From positions 1-5,679 of the forward strand of contig QGUH01000305.1 of NCBI GenBank assembly GCA_003242355.1: DNA of 5,679 bases. The letters run 5' to 3'. Each line of letters starts with the position of its first letter. Within the stretch, counting starts at the first letter, position 1. This stretch comes from Pseudomonadota bacterium (GTDB lineage Bacteria; Myxococcota_A; Polyangia; Polyangiales; Polyangiaceae). Of the stretch, positions 1 through 5,649 are shown one piece after another. Below the pieces are notes generated by a model. It searched no databases. It was not told the origin of the DNA and was given only the letters and a program-made list of their open reading frames with translations. A program made the position numbers and the translations under genes.

Positions 1-382
1 GAATCATTCGTGCCCGCTCGCCCTCTTCGACCGGCTCGGCCAGTCGCATGGACTCCACGTCGAGCGTGCCGATGGCGCGCTCTGCGGCCCCGACCAGCGA
101 GAGGAGGAAAGCCGCGACTCCGAACGTGATGACGATGGCCGTGAGCACCAGGGCTTGCGGCAAGGGCTCGACGGCGTATTCGACGAGCTCGGCGACGCCG
201 CCCGCCTCGACGATGGGCGGAGTCCGCTCGCCCCGGAGTCTCCCGCTGGCCAGAATGAACAGGTTGACTCCGTTGCTCATCACCATCACCCCGAGGACGA
301 CCCGATAAAAGTCGCGGGAGAGAATCAGGGAGGCTCCGCCAGCGACCAGGACGCCGACTACGAACGCGAGTAGGCCTTGCAT
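1..382 (-). CDS. mrpC: Na+/H+ antiporter subunit MrpC (MnhC), 3' end missing
   Basis: This is the small NuoK-like membrane subunit of the Mrp antiporter, which with MrpA and MrpD forms the ion-translocating core in the cytoplasmic membrane. I translated 127 codons from the ATG at 382-380 with no stop before the window edge. The protein has three hydrophobic segments (about residues 3-20, 27-45 and 75-98). The family hallmark is clear: SNGVNLFILASG at 36-47 and EPLPQALVLTAIVITF at 72-87, the equivalent of the usual DPLPQALVLTAIVI, with Glu72 in place of Asp. A GGAGG ribosome site (390-394) sits 7 bases before the ATG, and the ATG shares one base with the mrpB stop (TGATG), so translation is probably coupled. 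Known MrpC proteins are about 110-125 residues, so only a short hydrophilic tail should be missing. The reading frame, motif and gene order make the call firm. Confidence 0.93.
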   Translation of the reverse strand, partial: MQGLLAFVVGVLVAGGASLILSRDFYRVVLGVMVMSNGVNLFILASGRLRGERTPPIVEAGGVAELVEYAVEPLPQALVLTAIVITFGVAAFLLSLVGAAERAIGTLDVESMRLAEPVEEGERARMI

Positions 383-777
383 CAGGTTTCCTCCGAAAGC
401 AGCGCGCGGAGCGCCGTCCCCGCCCCACCGATCACGAGCAGGTACACGCCTGCCTCGAACAGCGTCGGGGTGCCGAAGCCGGGCGCCCACCAGATCGCAG
501 TGAGAAAGGGCTTGCCCATCACGGGACCGACGAATCCACTCGCCACGGCGAGCACGATGCCGAGCGCGGCCACGCTCTCCGACGCCGTGCGGAGGCGCGC
601 CTCGAGAGCCCCCGGTCCCCGGACGAGGGCGAAATAGATCAACCCCGCGACGGCGACGAGCCCGCCCGTGAATCCACCTCCCGGCTCGTCGTGGCCTCGC
701 TCCAGGAACCACACCGAAAGGACCAGGAAGAGCGGGAGCAGCGCACCGCTCGCGACCCGCAACAGGATCGACGTCAC
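382..777 (-). CDS. mrpB: Na+/H+ antiporter subunit MrpB (MnhB)
   Basis: This is an accessory membrane subunit of the Mrp Na+/H+ antiporter, needed for activity of the complex. I chose the GTG at 777-775, giving 131 residues, because it overlaps the mrpA stop as GTGA, has a CCAGGAG ribosome site 6 bases upstream, and starts the protein where the family does. An ATG 20 codons upstream (837) would add a charged extension inside mrpA. The signature RGHDEPGGGFTGGLV lies at residues 27-41 (His29, Pro32, Gly33-35, Phe36), directly after the first membrane segment (5-25). Further hydrophobic segments are at about 40-53, 68-84 and 105-127. The last carries LFEAGVYLLVIGG, where the family usually has Asp before the small residue and GVY; here it is Glu108. 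The length is normal for a stand-alone MrpB, so this is the split rather than the fused A/B arrangement. Confidence 0.95.
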   Translation of the reverse strand: MTSILLRVASGALLPLFLVLSVWFLERGHDEPGGGFTGGLVAVAGLIYFALVRGPGALEARLRTASESVAALGIVLAVASGFVGPVMGKPFLTAIWWAPGFGTPTLFEAGVYLLVIGGAGTALRALLSEET

Positions 778-3098
778 GACGGGCTCCTGGTGTCGCTCTC
801 CTCGGTCCGTCGCGCGGTCTTCCGGTGCAGCGGCCACAGCGACAGGGCGAGAATGAGGATGACGGTGATTTCACCCAGCGTATCGAGCACGCGAAAATCG
901 ACGAGAATCGCGTCCACCACGTTGTGGCCGCGCGCCACCTCGACGGTGTTCGCGATGAAGTGGTTCGACAGCTCGTCCTCGAAAGGAGCTTGCGTCGCGC
1001 GGAGCAATGCCAGGGCCGCCCCCGCCCCGAGCAACGAGGCGAGCGCAGCCCGAAGGGCGAGGAACGTGCCCGAGGATCTCCGGGCAGGTCCGTACCGAGC
1101 CGCGGTCCGTCGCGTCGCGAGCACGACCGCAATCAAGAGAAGCGACTCCGCACCGAACTGTGCCAGCGCGACGTCCGTCGCGCCGAGCAACGCCACGAGG
1201 ATTCCCAACCCGAAGCCTGCGAGCGAGACCCCGAGCGCGGCGGAAAATCGAGCGCGCGCCGAGACCGCGACCCCGACGCCGAGAACGATGGCGGCGCTAC
1301 TCGCGACGTCGACGAACGTATGGCCCTCGTGGACGGCCCGAGAAAACCCCGGGCCTCCGACGACCGACACGAAGAGCGCCGACGCCGCAACTCCCACGAA
1401 CACCGCCCCATAGATGGGGAGGCGACCGTTCTGGATCACCCGCGTCTGCGCGTGGGCGGTCCAGGCGATGGCGTCGAGGATCAGCCGGTACCCGTTCTCG
1501 AGCCGCCGTCGGAATATCCCCGGAACGAGGCGTGTGAGTCGGATCAGGCGGTCGCGCTCGACGTACCCGGTAACGCCCGCTGCCACGGTGGCGATGCTGA
1601 GCACGAGCGCGGTCGAGATTCCGCCCCAGAGCTCGATTTCGTGCTCGGCCAAGGGCGTGCCGGTCAACGCGCGCAGGCTGGGCTCGACCACGACGTTCTG
1701 GATCGGATCGTGGAAGATGCCGAAGACCAGGCTGAGCAATCCGAGCACGCAGGGACCGACGAGCATGCCGGGCGGCGGCTCGCGGGCAATTTCCGTCGCC
1801 GGCAGCCGCCTGCCGAAGAAGACGTGGTGCACCACCAAGAGCGCCCCGGCGACCATCGCCGCGTTCCCGGTGAACGCGGCGGTCACCCAGAGGAGAGAAA
1901 ATCGCGGTGCGTCGAGCGTGGCGTCGTAGATGAGCTCTTTGCCGATGAACCCGAGCATCGGCGGCATCCCCATCATCGCGACCCCGGAAAGCACCGCCGC
2001 GACGCTCGTGACCGGCATCGCCTTCCACAAGCCGCTGAGCTCCCGGAGATTGCGAGTGTGCGTCGAGTGCTGGACGGCCCCCGCAATCATGAAGAGCGCC
2101 GCCTTGTAGAGGGCGTGCACGACGAGAAAGACGGCGAACGCCCGCACGCCGTAAGGTGTCGGGATGGCGAGCACGAGCAGAAGCGCTCCGAGCCCGATGA
2201 CGGTGGTCTCCGCCAAAACGCGCTTGAGATCGAATTCGTTGACGACCCGCACCGCCCCGACGAGCAGCGTCGCCACGCTGGCCGTACCGAGCAAGAAGAA
2301 CCACAGGTCGGAGCCGCTCAACGTCGGCCGCAAACGAGCGAGCAGGTAAATCCCTGCTTTGACCATGGTCGCCGAGTGCAGGTATGCGCTGACCGGCGTC
2401 GGAGCCGTCATGGCGTTGGGGAGCCAGAAATGAAATGGAGCGATCGCCGATTTCGCGAACGCGCCGATCGCAATCAAAATCAGAATCCCGGGATAACTCG
2501 GGCTCGCGACGATCGCGTCCGCATGCTCGTGGAGCTCGGAAATCCGCCGAGTCCCGGCAAGCTCGCCGAGGAGGAGAAAGCCGAACAGCATGGCCATCGC
2601 CGTGGTCGACGTGATGAGGAGTGCTTGCCGTGCCGCGGCGCGCGCCTCGCGCTTCTCGGAGTCGAAGCCAATCAAGAGGTACGAGGTGATGCTGGTGAGC
2701 TCCCAGAACACGAACAGCGTCAACAGATCGTCGGCGAGCACGAGCCCCTGCATCGCGCCCATGAACCCCACCATGAGCGAATCGAACCCACCGACGTGAC
2801 GCGCCGGGATCTCGTACGGAACGGCGAACAGCGCGATCAGCGCGCCAATCCCGGTGATGAGCAAGAGGTACGTCCCCGAGAGGCCATCGAAATGAAGGGC
2901 CATCTCGATGTCGAGGGCGGGCGCCCAGGCATATCGCTCCGTCCACGTTTTTCCGGAGGCGAGGCGCGACGCGTAGAACACGAAGAGCGCGCTCGGGAGG
3001 AGCACCGCCAGACGCCCGCCACGCCTGCCCCAGATACGCCACAAGAAGGGCACGACGATGGCCCACCCGAATGGGGCGAGGAGCGTCATCAGAAGCAT
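774..3098 (-). CDS. mrpA: Na+/H+ antiporter subunit MrpA (MnhA)
   Basis: This is the large NuoL-like subunit of the Mrp antiporter, believed to carry protons and part of the Na+ pathway across the cytoplasmic membrane. It is 774 residues, close to the ~800 of known MrpA proteins. The NuoL/M-like domain spans about residues 65-410. It keeps the FWELTSITSYLL motif with Glu133, AKSAIAPFHFWLPNAM with Lys216 and His223, TPVSAYLHSATMVKAGIYL with Lys247, Lys332 in ALYKAALF, and Lys387 in GFIGKE. The MrpA-specific C-terminal part has GATDVALAQFGAESLLL (Asp642, Glu651) and GHNVVDAILVDFRVLDTLGE (724-743), ending in Glu743. AKSAI replaces the commoner AKSAQ. The tail after residue 755 is hydrophilic. 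The ATG at 3098 is the first possible start in frame. An AGAGGGA sequence (3119-3113) is a distant ribosome site, 14 bases away; a second ATG at codon 4 lies further still. It is the first gene of the operon. Confidence 0.96.
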   Translation of the reverse strand: MLLMTLLAPFGWAIVVPFLWRIWGRRGGRLAVLLPSALFVFYASRLASGKTWTERYAWAPALDIEMALHFDGLSGTYLLLITGIGALIALFAVPYEIPARHVGGFDSLMVGFMGAMQGLVLADDLLTLFVFWELTSITSYLLIGFDSEKREARAAARQALLITSTTAMAMLFGFLLLGELAGTRRISELHEHADAIVASPSYPGILILIAIGAFAKSAIAPFHFWLPNAMTAPTPVSAYLHSATMVKAGIYLLARLRPTLSGSDLWFFLLGTASVATLLVGAVRVVNEFDLKRVLAETTVIGLGALLLVLAIPTPYGVRAFAVFLVVHALYKAALFMIAGAVQHSTHTRNLRELSGLWKAMPVTSVAAVLSGVAMMGMPPMLGFIGKELIYDATLDAPRFSLLWVTAAFTGNAAMVAGALLVVHHVFFGRRLPATEIAREPPPGMLVGPCVLGLLSLVFGIFHDPIQNVVVEPSLRALTGTPLAEHEIELWGGISTALVLSIATVAAGVTGYVERDRLIRLTRLVPGIFRRRLENGYRLILDAIAWTAHAQTRVIQNGRLPIYGAVFVGVAASALFVSVVGGPGFSRAVHEGHTFVDVASSAAIVLGVGVAVSARARFSAALGVSLAGFGLGILVALLGATDVALAQFGAESLLLIAVVLATRRTAARYGPARRSSGTFLALRAALASLLGAGAALALLRATQAPFEDELSNHFIANTVEVARGHNVVDAILVDFRVLDTLGEITVILILALSLWPLHRKTARRTEESDTRSPS
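784..790 (-). promoter_or_regulatory. Ribosome binding site of mrpB
   Basis: On the minus strand the sequence reads CCAGGAG, followed by six bases and then GTG at 777-775. It lies inside the end of mrpA. It supports the GTG start over the upstream ATG at 837, which would add 20 charged residues not typical of the family. Confidence 0.75.
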
Positions 3099-3119
3099 GC
3101 GCGCGGTTGCGTTCCCTCT

Positions 3120-3154
3120 TTCGGCGCTAAGCCGGATTATCGATTAGCGCCGAA
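3120..3154. promoter_or_regulatory. Perfect 11-bp inverted repeat upstream of mrpA (candidate operator)
   Basis: TTCGGCGCTAA at 3120-3130 is exactly complementary to TTAGCGCCGAA at 3144-3154, with a 13-base spacer. The repeat ends one base before the weak mrpA ribosome site and 21 bases before the start codon. The spacer holds the minus-strand hexamer GATAAT. If that is the -10 element, transcription would begin near 3129, and the mRNA would lack one arm; the dyad would then act as a DNA operator. If transcription begins further upstream, it would be a leader hairpin beside the ribosome site. No T-run follows either arm, so it is not a normal intrinsic terminator. The repeat itself is seen directly; its role is inferred. 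Confidence 0.6.
3136..3141 (-). promoter_or_regulatory. Possible -10 element of the mrp operon
   Basis: The minus strand reads GATAAT, matching five of six bases of the sigma-70 consensus TATAAT, in a locally AT-rich spot centred in the inverted repeat. I see no matching -35 hexamer at 16-18 bases; the nearest TTGCGG (plus-strand 3164-3169) is 22 bases away. This is a weak candidate that rests on position and one hexamer. Confidence 0.25.
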
Positions 3155-3327
3155 GTCCCCGTGCCGCAACGAGCGCCAAATTCCCACTCGGCCCCGAACC
3201 TCGGAATCTCGCATCGAAAACTCGATATCGGCGTCGAACGTCCTTGCGCTCGATTCGCGTTGCGTTCGATTCCCCACTCCTCGACGAGCGCGCCTACACG
3301 CAACGCGCCGTGATTCGCAGACACCTC

Positions 3328-3349
3328 GACGCTCGCTCTCGCGAGCGTC
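3328..3349. other. 9-bp perfect hairpin with a 4-base loop
   Basis: GACGCTCGC at 3328-3336 pairs exactly with GCGAGCGTC at 3341-3349 across the loop TCTC. It lies inside the degenerate repeat region, but the matching positions of the other repeat copies pair far less well. No T-run follows on either strand, so it is not a standard terminator. Confidence 0.4.
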
Positions 3350-3367
3350 CGGTTCCCCGAGGCCTCG

Positions 3368-3397
3368 CTCCACGAGCACGCGTGCCTTCGCGTGGAG
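3368..3397. other. Hairpin enclosing a 10-bp palindrome
   Basis: CTCCACG at 3368-3374 pairs with CGTGGAG at 3391-3397. Between them lies GCACGCGTGC at 3376-3385, a perfect palindrome. It begins 19 bases after the hairpin at 3328-3349, so the two could form adjacent stems in a transcript. In DNA this GC-rich, such stems also arise by chance. Confidence 0.3.
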
Positions 3398-3816
3398 ACC
3401 GGGACCCGTTCGGCCACCTCGATTCGCCCTTTGCGAGGCGCGAGCGTTCGATTCCCCCGTCCTCACGCGACGAGCGCACCTGCCGTCGAGCGGGGCGCCA
3501 TGATTCGTTCGGCCGCTTCGATTCTGGCTCTGCGAGTGCGCGAGCGAGAGCACGCGCGTTCACGCACCGGCAGTGGCTGGTTCGGGCGCAGCGTTTCCGC
3601 GCGAGCTTGCTCTCGAACTGGATGCGCAGCGATCGAAACGCAGCCGACTCCGAATGGCGTTTCCGGGTACGCAGCGCATCGAGCGACGGTGGCAGGCGTT
3701 GGCCGCTCGTACTGTTCTCAGATTGCGGAATTTTCCAGCAGCACGGATCGCCATTCGCCAGCACCTCGACCGACCGATAGGTCAGCTGCGAATCGGAGCG
3801 GCACGCCGTGGGCGAA

Positions 3817-3826
3817 ATACTAGTAT
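3817..3826. promoter_or_regulatory. 10-bp palindrome ATACTAGTAT before the LarA-like gene
   Basis: ATACTAGTAT is a perfect palindrome and one of few AT-rich spots in this stretch. It ends 28 bases before the chosen start codon at 3855 and overlaps the alternative ATG at 3825. TAGTAT on the plus strand resembles a weak -10 element (four of six bases), but I see no -35 partner. It may be an operator or part of the promoter of the LarA-like gene. Confidence 0.3.
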
Positions 3827-3854
3827 GCGCGGCCCTCCATCGACGGATGCTCCC

Positions 3855-5435
3855 ATGACCCATCCCTGCATCGTCACGCTGGACCGCGACGCTGCCCCGC
3901 GCGTGCTCTTTCACGGCGACCAGCTCGTCGAGCACTCCCTGCCGCCGGGCACGCGCTGCATCTACCCGAAGCCGCCGCTCGAGCCGCTCAAAGACGTGGA
4001 TGCCGCGATCCGCTACGCCCTGACGCACCCGGAGAACAGCGACCCGCTCTACGCGAAGCTCCGCCCGGGGATGCGAGTGACGATTGCCATCGACGACATC
4101 TCGCTTCCCCTGCCCCCCATGCGGCGGCCCGACATCCGGGAGCGCGTGCTCACGATCGTTCTCGATCTCTTGGCTCAGCACGGCGTCGACGACGTGGAGA
4201 TCATCATCGCCACCGGCGTGCATCGGAAGATGAAGCCGGCGGAGGTCCGCTGGATCGTCGGGGACCGCATCTTCGATCGCTACTGGCCCGAGCGCCTCTA
4301 CAACCACGACGCGGAAGACGCCGCGAACATGGTCGAAATCGGCAAGACGGAGCACGGCGAAGTCGTCGAGCTGAACCGTCGCGCGATGGAGAGCGACCTC
4401 GTCATCTACGTCAACGTCAACTTCGTGCCCATGAACGGCGGGCACAAGTCCGTGGCCGTGGGCCTGGCGGGGGTGCGCAGCCTGCGCCACCACCACAACC
4501 CGGCGACCATCCGGAGCACCGGGAGCTACATGGACCCGAAGAACTCCGAGCTCGCCCGGCGCATCGCTCGACTCGGCCGCGTCGTGAACCGCCACGTCGA
4601 CGTGTTCACGATCGAGACGACGCTGAACAATCGCATGTTCGACCGCAGTCTCGACTTTCTCGCGCGCAACGAAGACGAGCTGTCGTCGCGCGAACGGCTG
4701 CTGCTCCGCGCGCTCGTCGCGACCACGGCGCGCCTCCCGCAAGGCGCGCGCCACGCCATCTTCGACAAGTTCCCGGCGCCGTACGGCGTCACCGGCGTCG
4801 TCGCGGGCGAGACCGAAGCCGTCCACGAGCGCACCATCCAGCGCGCGAACGAGCAGTACATGATCCCCGTGAAGGGGCAGTCGGACGTCCTGATCCTGCC
4901 CATTCCGTACATCAGCCCGTACAACGTCCACGCGTTCCTGAATCCGCTGCTCGTTCAGGTGCTGGCGCAGGGCTACCTGTTCAACTTCCACCGGGGCGCA
5001 CCGCTCTTGAAGAAGGGCGGCACGCTCATCATCACCCATCCCTGCACGGACAAGTTCGATCACGAGCAGCACGCCTGCTACGCGGAGTTCGTGCACCGGC
5101 TCTTGCCGGAAACGCGCGACGCGCTCGAGCTCGAGCACCGGTTCGAGGAGAAGTTCTCGCGCGATCCGGCGTTCATTCAGATGTACCGGACGGGCTACGC
5201 CTACCACCCGATTCACCCGTTCTACATGTGGTACTGGGGTGAAAACGGGCGGCAGCATGCCGGGCGCGTGATCGTGGTCGGCGCCGACAACGAATACATT
5301 CCGAAGCTGCTCGGCTACGAGACCGCCAACTCGATGGAGGAGGCGCTCTACCGCGCGAAGAACGGCGAGGCGCGCTCCCTCGACGTCACGCTCTTGCGCG
5401 TCCCGCCGATCGCGATGGCCGACGTCACTCCTTGA
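3855..5435 (+). CDS. LarA-family (DUF2088) nickel-pincer 2-hydroxyacid racemase/epimerase homologue
   Basis: The protein (526 residues) belongs to the lactate racemase LarA superfamily, cytoplasmic enzymes that racemise or epimerise 2-hydroxyacids with a nickel-pincer cofactor bound to a lysine. The substrate is unknown. Seen here: AIDDISLPLPPMRRP at 78-92 (an expanded form of the family's DxTRP region, with Arg90/Arg91 possibly replacing the usual Arg), IATGVHRKM at 118-126 (His123), YNHDAED at 149-155, GGHKSVAVGLAG at 195-206 (Lys198, the expected cofactor lysine) and HHHNP at 212-216 (His214, the expected nickel ligand). The residue ten before Lys198, the second catalytic His in lactate racemase, is Val188 here. 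The C-terminal half contains ISPYNVHAFLNPLLVQVL (353-370) and FYMWYWGENGRQH (456-468). It is longer than the ~420-residue LarA. No signal peptide or membrane segment is seen. Start 3855 fits where recognisable sequence begins; ATG 3825 is the alternative, and neither has a good ribosome site. No cofactor genes (larB, larC, larE) are in view. Confidence 0.85.
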   Translation: MTHPCIVTLDRDAAPRVLFHGDQLVEHSLPPGTRCIYPKPPLEPLKDVDAAIRYALTHPENSDPLYAKLRPGMRVTIAIDDISLPLPPMRRPDIRERVLTIVLDLLAQHGVDDVEIIIATGVHRKMKPAEVRWIVGDRIFDRYWPERLYNHDAEDAANMVEIGKTEHGEVVELNRRAMESDLVIYVNVNFVPMNGGHKSVAVGLAGVRSLRHHHNPATIRSTGSYMDPKNSELARRIARLGRVVNRHVDVFTIETTLNNRMFDRSLDFLARNEDELSSRERLLLRALVATTARLPQGARHAIFDKFPAPYGVTGVVAGETEAVHERTIQRANEQYMIPVKGQSDVLILPIPYISPYNVHAFLNPLLVQVLAQGYLFNFHRGAPLLKKGGTLIITHPCTDKFDHEQHACYAEFVHRLLPETRDALELEHRFEEKFSRDPAFIQMYRTGYAYHPIHPFYMWYWGENGRQHAGRVIVVGADNEYIPKLLGYETANSMEEALYRAKNGEARSLDVTLLRVPPIAMADVTP

Positions 5436-5649
5436 GAACGACGGCCTCGACCGGGTCCGAAATGCCCGGTCGACCGCGCTCGTGGAAGTAGGCGCGGAGC
5501 ACGTCGCGCGCGACCTCCGCAGCGCGCCGGTGCCAGATGCGCCCGTTCTGGAGCAACACGCTCACCGCGATCTCGGGGGGCCGGCCCGGGGGGAAGCCGA
5601 CGAACAAGCCCGGGGTGGCCCCGCGACCGGCTGCCTGGGGCCGGTCTTT
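5425..5649 (-). CDS. Penicillin-binding protein, C-terminal end of transpeptidase domain (partial)
   Basis: This is the C-terminal end of a peptidoglycan D,D-transpeptidase, which cross-links the cell wall in the periplasm. The frame reads GATPGLFVGFPPGRPPEIAV, then VLLQNG and AAEVARDVLRAYF, ending in VVLKE and TGA at 5427-5425. FVGF...PEIAV.V followed by a helix with AR.VL.AYF is the typical end of class B penicillin-binding proteins such as PBP2/MrdA. The conserved KTG box that should lie about 15 codons upstream is present at 5648-5640 on the minus strand, but in another frame, and an in-frame TAA occurs at 5652-5650. I read this as indel errors near the contig end rather than a real truncation, though a pseudogene cannot be excluded. 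A TTG at 5607 is not a true start. The gene converges on the LarA-like gene and overlaps its last 11 bases. PBP2-like and FtsI-like proteins cannot be told apart from this fragment. Confidence 0.75.
   Translation of the reverse strand, partial: KDRPQAAGRGATPGLFVGFPPGRPPEIAVSVLLQNGRIWHRRAAEVARDVLRAYFHERGRPGISDPVEAVVLKE
5447..5473 (+). terminator. 9-bp hairpin just after the LarA-like stop (possible terminator without T-run)
   Basis: TCGACCGGG at 5447-5455 pairs perfectly with CCCGGTCGA at 5465-5473 across a 9-base loop, starting 11 bases after the LarA-like stop codon. No T-run follows, and on the other strand it encodes part of the penicillin-binding protein. It could halt or stabilise the plus-strand transcript, or simply reflect GC-rich codons. 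Confidence 0.25.

Larger units (their letters stand above)
3249..3546. repeat. Degenerate direct repeats with a TCGATTC core
   Basis: Blocks from the first part recur in order in the second. CTCGATTCGC at 3249 recurs at 3418, GCGTTCGATTCCCC at 3262 recurs at 3444, CGACGAGCGCGCCT at 3282 recurs at 3468 with one mismatch, and GCGCCGTGATTCG at 3305 recurs at 3495 with one mismatch. The offset grows from 169 to 190 bases, as expected of a diverged duplication with small indels. A second relation at about half the period links 3407-3446 and 3506-3546, with 33 matches over 41 aligned positions by eye. The heptamer TCGATTC occurs five times (3250, 3266, 3419, 3448, 3518). I cannot tell whether this is an array of protein-binding sites, a decayed gene or a genomic repeat. 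Confidence 0.5.
3099..3854. other. Divergent intergenic region without a convincing gene
   Basis: This ~750-base stretch separates the divergent mrpA and LarA-like genes and must hold both promoters. Open frames exist on both strands, but their translations are arginine-rich, low in complexity and match no family I recognise, and no frame stands out. I take it as non-coding. Going left to right it holds an 11-bp inverted repeat around a GATAAT hexamer, degenerate direct repeats with a TCGATTC core, two strong hairpins and a 10-bp palindrome next to the LarA-like start. A decayed gene or an unrecognised structured RNA cannot be excluded. Confidence 0.6.

Noticed and set aside
1297..3066. A 589-codon open frame on the minus strand within mrpA in another frame
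   Set aside because: It is arginine-rich with no hydrophobic pattern, while the mrpA frame has all family motifs.
3120..3154. Intrinsic terminator reading of the 11-bp inverted repeat
   Set aside because: Neither strand has a T-run after the stem (GTCCCC on plus, AGAGGG on minus), and it lies just upstream of a gene start.
3262..3275. GTTCGATTCC-like sequences resembling a tRNA T-arm (also at 3444-3457)
   Set aside because: The bases on either side of the TTCGATT loop do not form a five-pair stem at either site, and no acceptor or anticodon arm is found.
825..3503. An 892-codon open frame on the plus strand opposite mrpA
   Set aside because: It lies antisense to a clearly recognisable MrpA, its translation is charged and low in complexity with no domain, and such frames are expected opposite GC-rich genes.
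3249..3546. CRISPR array or integron attC array
   Set aside because: The repeats are diverged, unequal in spacing and lack uniform spacers; no attC core sites or nearby cas or integrase genes are seen.
3244..3780. Possible small protein genes in the intergenic region on either strand (for example 3244-3780 plus, 3137-3553 minus)
   Set aside because: The translations are Arg- and Ser-rich, contain the DNA repeats in more than one frame, and show no family resemblance or good ribosome site.
3573..3854. An extended start of the LarA-like gene at 3573
   Set aside because: The extra 94 residues are arginine-rich and unlike any LarA N-terminus; recognisable sequence begins near the ATG at 3855.
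3294..5258. A 654-codon open frame on the minus strand opposite the LarA-like gene
   Set aside because: It is antisense to a gene with clear family motifs, and its Arg/Val/His-rich sequence has no recognisable domain; it is a GC-codon shadow.
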